Virus record (IMG/VR): IMGVR_UViG_3300034037_000023 | Span: 1-32,585 of that record | Strand: one strand, 5' to 3' | Origin: a virus | DNA length: 32,585 nt | Part shown: positions 19,028-27,689 of the stretch, piece by piece | How positions within the stretch are numbered: the stretch's first letter is position 1 | Layout of the letters: each line of letters starts with the position of its first letter | The notes under the pieces: generated by a model | Told to the model about the DNA's origin: nothing | The model's database searches: none | What the model saw: only the letters and a program-made list of their open reading frames with translations | Translations under genes and position numbers: made by a program

Positions 19028-20859
19028 TGAGATTTCAAGAAAAAATATATAATAAGACAGGAATCTTTAATAAAAATATAGAAATAAACACAGTTAATAC
19101 CAGTTCTGAAATTTGCTCATTTATTGAACCAATAATAACTTCTGACAAGTTATATAAAATTATAAAAGGATGGGATAGTGATGATATAAACAATTTATCA
19201 TTTAGCGGTATCGTAACTTCTTCCGAAACATCTGGAATTTTTTATGGTTTAAACGGTTGTTCAATCCCAGTTTCTGCCGTAACTAAAACAAAATATAATT
19301 ATGTGTTAGAAGATGATAATAATATTTTAAGTGGCACAATATCAACTCATACTTTTACAGGAACTCCATCTGAAAATACAATTAAATTATCATTAAGTCG
19401 TGGTTTTAAAACTTTGGGTTATAATTATTATTTTGATGGTAGTTTAATATATATTGAAAAACCAAATGGGGTTTCTTACATCTCCATAAATTTATTACCT
19501 GAAATAATTGATAATAGTAATAATTCTTGCATTTTAAGTGATAATAGTTGGTTAAACTATTCATTCAGTTCATTAACAGAAAATGATTCAAATGTTTTTA
19601 TTATAGACAATAAATCTGATACTATTACATTTGATTTACAATTTCCGTTAAGTCAATATCTTATTGATGATTCAAAATATAAATTTGAAATATATAAATA
19701 CAATAAAGATAGTAAACAATTTAATAAAATACCAATATATACATCAGAATATGTATTAGCATCAGAAATATATAAAACTGGTGTTTTAACTGTAGAATTA
19801 AGTGGTGAAGAATTAGATTTTGATGGTGATTATTTATTAAAATCTTATTATGATATACCACATTGTAATAAAATAATTTCATTAACTGGGGATAGGTTAA
19901 TTACTGATAAATATAAAAATGGAAAAGAATATGGTTTATATACTAAGGAAAGAGATTTATATTTTGTGGGTATTGTTGAACCATTAGAGCCATTATTTAA
20001 CAAAAATACAATTGATGAAGACGTTTCGACAGGCTCTCTTTATTCTACAACGAAAATAATGGAAGAGGGTGAAACATCAATTATAATAAATAATGAGATA
20101 AATGGTGATGTTTTGGTTTATTTAAATGGTTTGATGTTGTCTAAAGACAATGATTATACCTTCTCATCTAACACAATAACATTTAATGATACCATATATG
20201 AGGGAGATGTAGTTACTTTGGTATATGTGTCTAACCAATCATTAAATTCACCATATAGCGAAACCATTATAGCACCAAATCCAATATCCTCTGGACAAAC
20301 AAATATGGAAGGTGATAATAAAGTATATTATAATACAGACACGTCAAAATACGAAATATTTATTGAATATTATCCAATATCACCAAACGATATTATTGTA
20401 ACCTTAAACGGTGTTACATTATCAAATAATATTGATTATTATCAATCAATATCCAACCCTAAAAGGATTATATTAGAAGGTAATTTATTACCTAATGATG
20501 TAATAAATGTAATATATGTACAAGCACCAGAATATGTAGGAGAAGTATATACAAATACCCCGACAATATCATGGTATGTTTCAAGACCTATAGATACAGA
20601 TAGCGGTGAATTTGTTGTGGAAGTATCTAATGACATTTCATTTAATAATATTTTATATACAGATTCAATACCATATGTTAAAGGTAAAAGTGGATATAAT
20701 ACCAAATTATTGGTAAGTGGTTCAATTGGTGATATTTTATATTATAGAGTTGTAAATAAAAAAATACATGAAACAGTTAATGGAGATAAGATAATTAGAA
20801 CTAAAAATAGTGATACAGTTAAAATAACAATAATGTCAAATGCAATAAATTCATATTAA
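19027..20859 (+). CDS. Tail fibre-like protein with two LNG repeats and an FnIII-like end
   Basis: The 610-aa protein has two related modules, at about residues 342-403 and 431-501. Each has a strand leading to VYLNGLML or VTLNGVTL, then NDYT or IDYY, then a strand and a GDVVTLVYV or NDVINVIYV ending. This pattern (LNG, DY, GD.v.v.Y) is common in phage tail fibres. Residues about 511-605 look like a fibronectin-III-type domain, with PTISWYVSRP and VEVSNDISF. No signal peptide or catalytic motif is seen. It is the last gene before a 106-base gap, after which a new fibre gene begins. I infer a fibre or fibre-connector role. Confidence 0.7.
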   Translation: MRFQEKIYNKTGIFNKNIEINTVNTSSEICSFIEPIITSDKLYKIIKGWDSDDINNLSFSGIVTSSETSGIFYGLNGCSIPVSAVTKTKYNYVLEDDNNILSGTISTHTFTGTPSENTIKLSLSRGFKTLGYNYYFDGSLIYIEKPNGVSYISINLLPEIIDNSNNSCILSDNSWLNYSFSSLTENDSNVFIIDNKSDTITFDLQFPLSQYLIDDSKYKFEIYKYNKDSKQFNKIPIYTSEYVLASEIYKTGVLTVELSGEELDFDGDYLLKSYYDIPHCNKIISLTGDRLITDKYKNGKEYGLYTKERDLYFVGIVEPLEPLFNKNTIDEDVSTGSLYSTTKIMEEGETSIIINNEINGDVLVYLNGLMLSKDNDYTFSSNTITFNDTIYEGDVVTLVYVSNQSLNSPYSETIIAPNPISSGQTNMEGDNKVYYNTDTSKYEIFIEYYPISPNDIIVTLNGVTLSNNIDYYQSISNPKRIILEGNLLPNDVINVIYVQAPEYVGEVYTNTPTISWYVSRPIDTDSGEFVVEVSNDISFNNILYTDSIPYVKGKSGYNTKLLVSGSIGDILYYRVVNKKIHETVNGDKIIRTKNSDTVKITIMSNAINSY

Positions 20860-20888
20860 TTTTATATAACAAAAAAAATACAAATTTT

Positions 20889-20903
20889 ATATTTATATTA
20901 CAG
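20889..20903 (+). promoter_or_regulatory. Candidate late promoter motif upstream of a fibre gene
   Basis: ATATTTATATTACAG ends 62 bases before the next start codon. It matches 13 of 15 bases of the minus-strand motif at 2203-2217, at nearly the same distance from a gene. It lies in the only long gap (106 bases) of the structural block, which is where a promoter would be expected. No TTTG/TAnnTTTG host promoter was seen here. Confidence 0.35.
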
Positions 20904-20965
20904 AGTATAGAACCTATTTAAATAATTAAAAATATTAAAATAAAAAGAAAACTAAAAAATATATT

Positions 20966-23077
20966 ATGTCATTTATAATAAACAATTCAGACCCATATAT
21001 TAGCACAAAGTTAACAGAAAAGGGTAGAGAAAGAATCGCATCTGGAAATTTAAACTTTAAATATTGGGCTATTGGAGATTCTGAAATAAATTATGAAAGA
21101 GAATTTTTAGTAGAAAACAACACATCTGATGTTACATTATCTGCAACTACAAAATTATTAAGACCAGTTGATGATAACAATGATTTCGTATCTTATGTAT
21201 ATGATGGGAATAGCTCTTTAAATCCTTTTAATGAAATAGGTACTGATGAATTTAAAACATTAAAATTAGTTGTTAGTAACAAAGCTAAAGAAAGAGGTTT
21301 TTTTACTGGGGACACTACAAGTGGTTGGAATATATTAAGTGGTTCGTCTTATGAAATGGAGTATGGAATATTACCAGCTTCTGGGTTTACCGGTACTAAA
21401 ATTTATTCTGGGTTTAATGGTAATGCAAATGTTAATGATTATATCTTAATAAGATTTACAAACGATACAGCAGGATTATTACAACCATTAGATGCAACTA
21501 CTCCCACACCAACATTATGGTATAAAATAGAAGGTATTACTGGAAACACAATAGAAGTTGATAGGGCATTTCCTAATTTATCTGGTGAAAGTGTTGATGT
21601 GGAATATCATTTATATCCTAACGATTTTTATTCAACAATATATAGTGGAGACACAACTGCTTATTGGGATAGTGGAACATTATCTTTTGACGCCATATCC
21701 GAAGTAACTTGTAAGGATATTCCAATATGGAACATGAATAATATATGGTGTGAAGATTTAGCAGGATATTCAGGTAACACTCATGAAAATTATGAATATT
21801 TTGGTTCTTATCAATATTTAGGCGAAAAATATCCATTTTTAAATTATAATTGTTTTGATACATTTATAGACACATCTCCTAAATGTGATGGTGAAAGTAT
21901 TATAGACCCTGTACGAAAAAGTATATCTATTATTCATTATACCAATAATTTGTTGTCTAATGTATATGGTGAATATTTTAATATTGACCATGATAATAAT
22001 AAACATTTTGAATTGTATTTACCTACAATAATGTATCATAGAAGATATTTTTCTGGTGGTAACGGAACAGGGGATGAAATGGGTATGTATTTTATATCTA
22101 CTGGTGATGTAAAAACAATAGAAAATACTAATATTGAATATTATGATTTAATTGAAAATCCGAATTTTATAGATCCAAATAAAGAACCAAAAGTTGTTGG
22201 TAAAGTATTTAATAAATTAAAATTTGTGGTAATTGATGATGATGAAATTGTTATGGCAATGTCATATAAAAGTAATAGAAATTGGACATTACCGCCATTG
22301 AAAGCAAATCTATCATCTCCAACATCAACTGGAGTTTTAGAACAAAATAAAACAATGTATTTAACATATATCTTTGAAAATACCATGTCTAGTGGACATA
22401 CTACACCATTACATTGTCAATATTATACAAAAATTACCAATAAAACATCAACATCAAGAGATGTGTTATTTACTTTTGAAGATTTGGAGTTATTCCCATA
22501 TATGAGAAAGATTGAATATCCAACATATGATGGGCTTGGGTTTTATGCAGATAAATTTAAAATTTTATATCAGATTGTTGATGATGAAAATGATAGACCA
22601 GATCCTTCTTCATGGAAGGTTGCAGATTTCACATCAACAGGAATAACAGTTAATGCAAATGAAACAATTGATCCGAATTTGATTGAAGTTCAAGACCCGA
22701 CAGTAAACGGTTTTATTATTGATTCTACGGTTGATTTATCTGCTACAACATATAATTTGTTTAATTTATTTGATTTGCCATTATTAACAGAACCTGAAAG
22801 ATTGCAATTTGGTGATGAAAGAATATTTTATGGTAATATAAATACTCATATTGGAGCTACAATTTTTAAAAGTATTTTTGATATAAGAATTAATTCAGAT
22901 AAATTTATTGCAACGACAAATAAAACATGGTCAAGTGATTTAGATACTAATATTAGAGTTAGTGAAATTGGTATTTATGATGATGAACAAAATTTAGTTC
23001 TGTTGGGTAAAACAAGTAAACCAATAGAATTAGAACCAGGTAGTACAATAATGGTTGAATTATCAATAGATTTTTAA
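20966..23077 (+). CDS. Tail fibre/collar-like protein
   Basis: The 703-aa protein opens with STKLTEKGRERIASG and YWAIGDSEINYE (about residues 13-45), a start often found in phage tail-fibre and collar proteins (T.LT..Gr..i..g, then a.GDs.i.Y). The C-terminus has VSEIGIYDDEQNLVLLGKTS, followed by a last strand ending in ELSIDF. The next gene repeats both the N- and C-terminal patterns, so the two are likely paralogues. The middle is long, β-rich and has few cysteines. The start codon is preceded by an A/T-rich AATATATT leader with no Shine-Dalgarno site. It is probably a baseplate-attached fibre. Confidence 0.7.
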   Translation: MSFIINNSDPYISTKLTEKGRERIASGNLNFKYWAIGDSEINYEREFLVENNTSDVTLSATTKLLRPVDDNNDFVSYVYDGNSSLNPFNEIGTDEFKTLKLVVSNKAKERGFFTGDTTSGWNILSGSSYEMEYGILPASGFTGTKIYSGFNGNANVNDYILIRFTNDTAGLLQPLDATTPTPTLWYKIEGITGNTIEVDRAFPNLSGESVDVEYHLYPNDFYSTIYSGDTTAYWDSGTLSFDAISEVTCKDIPIWNMNNIWCEDLAGYSGNTHENYEYFGSYQYLGEKYPFLNYNCFDTFIDTSPKCDGESIIDPVRKSISIIHYTNNLLSNVYGEYFNIDHDNNKHFELYLPTIMYHRRYFSGGNGTGDEMGMYFISTGDVKTIENTNIEYYDLIENPNFIDPNKEPKVVGKVFNKLKFVVIDDDEIVMAMSYKSNRNWTLPPLKANLSSPTSTGVLEQNKTMYLTYIFENTMSSGHTTPLHCQYYTKITNKTSTSRDVLFTFEDLELFPYMRKIEYPTYDGLGFYADKFKILYQIVDDENDRPDPSSWKVADFTSTGITVNANETIDPNLIEVQDPTVNGFIIDSTVDLSATTYNLFNLFDLPLLTEPERLQFGDERIFYGNINTHIGATIFKSIFDIRINSDKFIATTNKTWSSDLDTNIRVSEIGIYDDEQNLVLLGKTSKPIELEPGSTIMVELSIDF

Positions 23078-23087
23078 ATTAAATATT

Positions 23088-24278
23088 ATGGGATTTATAA
23101 CAGAACCACCTAAAACAATTGTTACAAGACTTACCTCATATGGTAGAGATTTTTTGTTAAGTAATACAATTAATGATATTAAAAAATTTGCAGTATCTGA
23201 TGAAGGAATTGATTATTCATCAGATTTAGTATTACCTAATGGGTATGTCCCATCAATATCTGGAAAATTAGATTTTGTTGGTAATATAAGCAATAATTCA
23301 GCTTATGATTATAAGATACCCAAAAGTATTTTAAAATATAAAGATGATAAATATTATCAAGAATTAAATGAAGAAGATATAAAAATATCTCAAACAAACA
23401 AAAAAATACCTACACAAACATTATCAAATTCAGATTTTTCTTTTTTATCAATTGACAGAACAAATACTTCAAACCAATATATTGGTATTTTACAATATTT
23501 AAATTTTCCATTGACAGATAATCAAAAAAGTTATTATATATTAGATTATAAACGTGGTGGTTATTATAATACAGCATTAGAATTTTTGAATGTTGATAAT
23601 GTTATTGTAATATCTATAGATGATAGTAAGTTTGGAAATATTATATCGGGTAGTGAAATTAAATTAGAATTATTTGGAAATTTAAATACGTATACATTAT
23701 ATGGGACACTTCAAAACAACCTTACCAGACGTAAATTATTAGACAATAAATTATATGACGATTCTAACAATGTTGTTAATGCTTTAGGTGAATATAAAAT
23801 TTTATTATTTTCAGATGAAATTCAACCACCAAACAATGATCCTACAAAATCATGGGGAGATGGATATGGCAAAATATATCCATACTCAAAACATGGTAAA
23901 CCATTATATAATTATATAGATGTTCCAAATTCAGGAATTGTTAGAGATAAACCTGTAGGATATGTGGATTTATTAAGCGGTTTGGTTGTTATAACAGACC
24001 AGACAATTGTTAGCGATTTAAATTTATCAAGTACATCTCATAATGGAGTATTAACATCTTATGAATCTGCTGTTGAATGCATTATACCGATAAGAATAGA
24101 ACAAAATTCTTTTAATACCTCATTAAATCCAACATATAATGAAAATGAATATACTTATATAACTTCAATATATTTGTTGGATGAAAAAGATAATGTAATT
24201 GCAGTTGGGAGAGTTAGTGAACCAATTAAAAAAACAAAACTTGACTTTATTTATTTTACTATAAAACTGGTTCTATGA
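23088..24278 (+). CDS. Tail fibre-like protein, paralogue of the preceding gene
   Basis: The 396-aa protein is a shorter relative of its upstream neighbour. The N-terminus has TRLTSYGRDFLLSN and KKFAVSDEGIDYS, matching the T.LT..GR / aiGDs.I.Y start. The C-terminus has ITSIYLLDEKDNVIAVGRVS, matching the other's EIGIYDDEQNLVLLGKTS region. The middle is unrelated or strongly diverged. In the start motif the GDS of the longer protein reads SDE here. It overlaps the next gene by four bases (ATGA). It is probably a second short fibre or a partner in the same fibre complex. Confidence 0.65.
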   Translation: MGFITEPPKTIVTRLTSYGRDFLLSNTINDIKKFAVSDEGIDYSSDLVLPNGYVPSISGKLDFVGNISNNSAYDYKIPKSILKYKDDKYYQELNEEDIKISQTNKKIPTQTLSNSDFSFLSIDRTNTSNQYIGILQYLNFPLTDNQKSYYILDYKRGGYYNTALEFLNVDNVIVISIDDSKFGNIISGSEIKLELFGNLNTYTLYGTLQNNLTRRKLLDNKLYDDSNNVVNALGEYKILLFSDEIQPPNNDPTKSWGDGYGKIYPYSKHGKPLYNYIDVPNSGIVRDKPVGYVDLLSGLVVITDQTIVSDLNLSSTSHNGVLTSYESAVECIIPIRIEQNSFNTSLNPTYNENEYTYITSIYLLDEKDNVIAVGRVSEPIKKTKLDFIYFTIKLVL

Positions 24279-25324
24279 TTAGAATTTTTATAATTCAATT
24301 ATTATTATTTATATCCATTTATGGTTTTTCTCAAAATGTGGTATGTTCAAGTCCAACAATATATATTAAGAATAAAGGCATAGATTTTAACAATTCATTA
24401 GCATCTCAAGGTAACAACCTGTCATCATCAGACAATGATTATAATTGTATAGTATTAAATAAAAAGGAAAAGATAGATGGTTATTTTGTTGGATTTAATT
24501 TTTCAATCCCAAATAATGCAATCATAACAAACATAGATATATTAATAGAAGGTTATTGGTTATTAAATAATGGTTGTAAAAAATCAGAAATACGATTATA
24601 TAATAATGGTATTAATGGAATAAAAGAAAGTGGTTGTTCAATAATTGGAAATAATGGTATTGATGATACTACAATTTATACTGATAATTCACTTTCATTG
24701 ACACCTTCTGATGTAAATGATTCAAATTTTGGTTTAAAAGTTAAATTTGAATCAAATTTAAATAATAATGTATTATGTATAGATTATATTGAAATATGTA
24801 TTACATATGACTTTCCATTACCAACAAAAATATTGGAAAAAGAAATTTATGATAATGGCGATTATTTAACATTATATTTTTCAACATCAGATGAAAGTTC
24901 AATAGAAAAATATTACATATATAAATTTATAAATGGTTTAGTTAATTATGGGACAATAACGCCAAAAAAACGAACATTAAATAAATATTATTTTAATGAT
25001 TATAATATAAAAAACGGTTTAAATTATTATGTTTTATATGAAAAAGATGTTAATGGTGATATTAATAAATTAACAACATTTAAATTTAATAAAAAAGATA
25101 ATGATGATGTTATTTTTAATATAAAAAAAAAGAACTCATTTGTTGAAATTACAACCAATAATGATGTTAATTACATTCTTTATGTTTATGATATTAGCGG
25201 TAAATTAATTATAAAATCAAATATAAACATAGATAAATTTACATTTAAACTTAATGTTGGTTTGTATATATTCACATTTATATATGATAATAAAATAATC
25301 ACATTTAAAGAAGTTATTTATTAA
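24275..25324 (+). CDS. Exported protein with type IX secretion (T9SS) C-terminal sorting domain
   Basis: The 349-aa protein begins with a good signal peptide: a basic start (MIR), a hydrophobic core, and a probable cut after GFS before Q20. Residues about 35-180 form a β-rich domain with LTPSDVNDSNFGLKVKFES and IDYIEICITY. The last 70-80 residues match a T9SS type-A sorting domain in pattern: VEITTNNDVNYILYVYD, ISGKLI, then GLYIFTF and a final strand ending EVIY. In Bacteroidota such tails direct proteins across the outer membrane through the PorV/SprA machinery. The start overlaps the upstream fibre gene by four bases, so it belongs to the phage structural operon. It may be displayed on the infected cell, perhaps to block receptors, or form part of the virion. 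The sorting tail was judged by eye. Confidence 0.8.
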   Translation: MIRIFIIQLLLFISIYGFSQNVVCSSPTIYIKNKGIDFNNSLASQGNNLSSSDNDYNCIVLNKKEKIDGYFVGFNFSIPNNAIITNIDILIEGYWLLNNGCKKSEIRLYNNGINGIKESGCSIIGNNGIDDTTIYTDNSLSLTPSDVNDSNFGLKVKFESNLNNNVLCIDYIEICITYDFPLPTKILEKEIYDNGDYLTLYFSTSDESSIEKYYIYKFINGLVNYGTITPKKRTLNKYYFNDYNIKNGLNYYVLYEKDVNGDINKLTTFKFNKKDNDDVIFNIKKKNSFVEITTNNDVNYILYVYDISGKLIIKSNINIDKFTFKLNVGLYIFTFIYDNKIITFKEVIY

Positions 25325-25328
25325 AGAA

Positions 25329-25964
25329 ATGGATAAAAAAAAGTATATAATGGGACTTGATGTTTCAACCAGCACAATTGGTGTTGCAGTTTTTGAAAAT
25401 CTTGGAAATGAAGGAAAACTAATATTATTAAAACATGTTAAATTAATTGTAAAACCTAAACCAGAAAATAAACTTGAAGAATTATTTAGAAAAGTAGAAA
25501 TTTTTGAAAATCAATTTTTAGTTAAATTCGTTGATCTTGATTTTGAAAAAATAATAATAGAAGAACCATTATTAAGATCAAACAATATAAATACCGTTGG
25601 CTTATTATTAAGATTTAATTCATTAATATCAAAATCGTGTTATGATTATACTGGAGTAATACCAGATTTTATATCATCATACGATTCAAGAAAATATGCA
25701 TTTCCTGAACTAATGGGGAAAAGAATATATGATTCAAATGGTAATAAGAAAAAAAATATTGATAAAATAAAACCTACCTTATTTGGTGCATATGATAAAA
25801 ATGTTGATAAGAAAAAAATAATTTGGGAGAAAGTTAATGAAAAGGAAAATGATATTCAATGGATTTATAACAAAAAAGGTGAATTAAAAAAGGAAAACTT
25901 TGATATGAGTGATGCATATACTTGTTGTCTGGGGTATATGAAAAAAAACGGTTTCTGGAATTAA
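25329..25964 (+). CDS. RuvC-like Holliday junction resolvase (RNase H fold)
   Basis: The 211-aa protein has the acidic residues expected of RuvC-type resolvases: D11 in GLDVSTSTIG, E78/E79 in IIIEEP, and D192/D195 in FDMSDAYTCC near the C-terminus. Phage enzymes of this kind cut branched DNA during recombination and before packaging. The start codon is 4 bases after the T9SS-type gene, so it is at the end of the same transcript. The IS element begins just after its stop codon. An insert-like region between the second and third motifs (about residues 120-185, with many lysines) is longer than in bacterial RuvC, which is 173 aa in E. coli. Confidence 0.85.
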   Translation: MDKKKYIMGLDVSTSTIGVAVFENLGNEGKLILLKHVKLIVKPKPENKLEELFRKVEIFENQFLVKFVDLDFEKIIIEEPLLRSNNINTVGLLLRFNSLISKSCYDYTGVIPDFISSYDSRKYAFPELMGKRIYDSNGNKKKNIDKIKPTLFGAYDKNVDKKKIIWEKVNEKENDIQWIYNKKGELKKENFDMSDAYTCCLGYMKKNGFWN

Positions 25965-25970
25965 AAAAAA

Positions 25971-26100
25971 TGTGAACTACCCACCCACGCCAGAGGCGAT
26001 GGGTTGGGCTTCAGGAGTCAACACTCCCACCAACGTGGGCAGTTCGTCCTGATTTTTCCTATCCGTTCCAGATAAGATATTTTTTAAGGCAAAAGATTTT
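25971..26100 (-). ncRNA. Probable ωRNA (reRNA) at the tnpB 3' end
   Basis: In TnpB systems the guide RNA comes from the 3' end of tnpB and the element's right end. Here that stretch holds the right-end hairpin (25980-26008) plus two short perfect stems, GGAGT/ACTCC (26014-26027) and CCCAC/GTGGG (26026-26039), both with CAAC loops. The two share bases and cannot form together. The guide would be the flanking minus-strand sequence just beyond 25971, which starts with a run of T and then AATTCC. The 5' boundary is a guess. Confidence 0.5.
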
Positions 26101-27149
26101 ATGTTACAAGCAGCTAAAATATCTCTATCGTGTGTAGTTCCACAAGACTTACAAGTCCACTCTCTGTCGGATAGTTTTAAGTCCTTGTTGATTACTCCGC
26201 AGGAGCAAGTCTTTGATGATGGTGCAAATCGCCCTATTCGTAGGATATTTTTACCATACCATTCAGCCTTGTATTCTAACATAGAGACAAAAGTTGACCA
26301 ACTTGCATCACTAATAGATTGTGCTAAATTGTGGTTTTTAACAATATTCTTTACAGCTAGAGTTTCAAGTGCTATCGTTTGGTTCTCACGAATTAGTTTA
26401 GTTGAAACTTTGTGTAAAAAATCTTTGCGCTTGTTTACTACATCTTCGTGTAGTTTGGCAAGTTTCTTTTTAGTACGCTTACCTTTGTGTTTTGAATATT
26501 TACGTTGTACATATTTTAATTTACTTTGTGCTTTACGTAGGTATTTTGGATTTTCAAAAACTTCACCTTTTGATGTAATTGCAAAGTCTTTAATTCCTAA
26601 GTCGATACCAATAGTCGTACTTTCGGTTATTGATGCTTTAGTTGGTATTTCTTCTTTAGTATCACAAAGAATAGAAACAAAGTATTTACCTGTTGGTGTT
26701 CTTGATATAGTTGCTGATTTAATTACACCTTTGGTTTCTCTATGTAATACAATATCAATTCCCTCTTTAAATTTAGGAATGATTAACTTCCCATTCTCTA
26801 CAATTACATTTTGTGGGATATGGAATGATTGTTTACCGCTTCTTTTAGATTTATATTTAGGAAAGTTCCCTTGTCCTTTGTAAAATCTTGTGAAAGCATT
26901 ATCCAAATTTCTTATTGGTGCTTGTAATGATTGAGAATTAATTTCTTTTAACCAAGTACATTCTTTCTTTAAATCTGGCAATTGTTTGATTAGGTCAAAA
27001 CAAGATAGGTTTATTTGATTACCAGCGTAAGCCATTGTTTTGGTCTCCAACGCAAGGTTATACACAAACCTTGAACTACCAATATGCTTATTGATTAGTT
27101 CGGCTTGTGCCTTCGTAGGTGAAATTCTATATTTAAATGACTTCAACAT
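25977..27149 (-). CDS. tnpB: TnpB, RNA-guided endonuclease of IS605 family (OrfB)
   Basis: The 390-aa protein has the full TnpB layout. The N-terminal part opens with FKYRISPTKAQAELINKHIG, typical of the OrfB helix-turn-helix region. The RuvC nuclease residues are D183 (GIDLGIKDFA), E262 (IALETLAVKNIV) and D341/D343 (THDRDILAACNI). A zinc ribbon lies between the last two, with C315, C317, C333 and C336. Length agrees with known TnpBs (about 400 aa). TnpB cuts the empty donor site guided by ωRNA and so helps keep the element in place after TnpA excises it. All motifs are intact, so it may be active. It is divergent from tnpA, and its last codons overlap the presumed ωRNA. Confidence 0.95.
   Translation of the reverse strand: MLKSFKYRISPTKAQAELINKHIGSSRFVYNLALETKTMAYAGNQINLSCFDLIKQLPDLKKECTWLKEINSQSLQAPIRNLDNAFTRFYKGQGNFPKYKSKRSGKQSFHIPQNVIVENGKLIIPKFKEGIDIVLHRETKGVIKSATISRTPTGKYFVSILCDTKEEIPTKASITESTTIGIDLGIKDFAITSKGEVFENPKYLRKAQSKLKYVQRKYSKHKGKRTKKKLAKLHEDVVNKRKDFLHKVSTKLIRENQTIALETLAVKNIVKNHNLAQSISDASWSTFVSMLEYKAEWYGKNILRIGRFAPSSKTCSCGVINKDLKLSDREWTCKSCGTTHDRDILAACNIKSFALKNILSGTDRKNQDELPTLVGVLTPEAQPIASGVGG
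25980..26008. repeat. Right-end hairpin of the IS element
   Basis: CCCACCCACGCC (25980-25991) pairs with GGCG-A-TGGG-T-TGGG (25995-26008), leaving single-base bulges at 25999 and 26004 and an AGA loop. This gives 12 base pairs in a GC-rich stem within AT-rich DNA. It is the imperfect counterpart of the left-end hairpin and should be the structure bound by TnpA at the right end. Confidence 0.85.
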
Positions 27150-27229
27150 ATATTATTAAATACGTACAAATATACAAAAAGTTGCTTTCATTTTAAAGTT
27201 TTTTTATTTTTTCTGTAAAATGCCGTTCA

Positions 27230-27278
27230 ACATATTGTAAAAGTTTCCGTCTTCGGGTAAAAAACTTCCACAATATGT
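27230..27278 (+). promoter_or_regulatory. Long inverted repeat that buries the tnpA start codon
   Basis: ACATATTGT (27230-27238) pairs with ACAATATGT (27270-27278), and inside it AAGTTT (27241-27246) pairs with AAACTT (27262-27267), separated by a 2x2 internal loop. A small CCG/CGG stem can form in the apical part. The tnpA ATG (27275-27277) lies in the outer stem. Translation would be blocked unless the stem opens, as is known for IS200 tnpA, whose mRNA leader hides the ribosome site. Confidence 0.7.
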
Positions 27279-27676
27279 CTCACTACATCAGTACAAATCG
27301 TTCAAAACATTACTTAAAATGTCATTTAATCTTAGTAACCAAGTATCGTAGAAATATCTTAGTCGGTCAGTTAAATGATGATTTAAAAGATATATTCAGT
27401 TCCATAGCTGATAATTCAGATTTTGAAATTGAAGTTATGGAAAGCGACATTAATCACGTACATTTCTTAATTAGGTATATACCACGTATATCTGTTTCTC
27501 AATTAGTCCGTAGGTTAAAACAAGAATCTACTCGTCAGTTATGGCTGTTACATCATACTACATTACGTCAATATTATTGGTATCAGCGTCTCTTATGGAG
27601 TGATGGTTATTTTGTCTGTTCAATAGGTGAAGCATCACCAGAAACAATACGTCAGTATATCTTATCACAAGGTTAG
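27275..27676 (+). CDS. tnpA: TnpA, Y1 HUH transposase of IS200/IS605 family
   Basis: The 133-aa protein is of normal length for the family. It has the HUH metal-binding motif H61-V-H63 (HVHFLI) and the catalytic tyrosine Y128 in SPETIRQYILSQG near the C-terminus. CHLILVTKYRRNIL near residue 16-29 is the usual N-terminal strand and basic stretch, and RRLKQESTRQLW is the helix following the HUH core. It cuts and joins single-stranded DNA at the hairpin ends, moving the element without target duplication. It is divergent from tnpB, with 125 bases between the two start codons. Its start codon lies inside a stem, so expression is probably kept low. Confidence 0.95.
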   Translation: MSHYISTNRSKHYLKCHLILVTKYRRNILVGQLNDDLKDIFSSIADNSDFEIEVMESDINHVHFLIRYIPRISVSQLVRRLKQESTRQLWLLHHTTLRQYYWYQRLLWSDGYFVCSIGEASPETIRQYILSQG

Positions 27677-27689
27677 TGGTCGCTTACAT

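Noticed and set aside
26115-26140. Altered third RuvC motif of TnpB (DRDILAACNI where Asn often follows DRDx)
   Set aside because: The acidic residues are kept, and variation at this position occurs in the family, so it is not evidence of inactivation.
26101-26883. 260-aa open frame on the plus strand opposite tnpB
   Set aside because: It is the complement of a well-supported TnpB gene whose catalytic motifs are all intact, and its product has no recognisable pattern.
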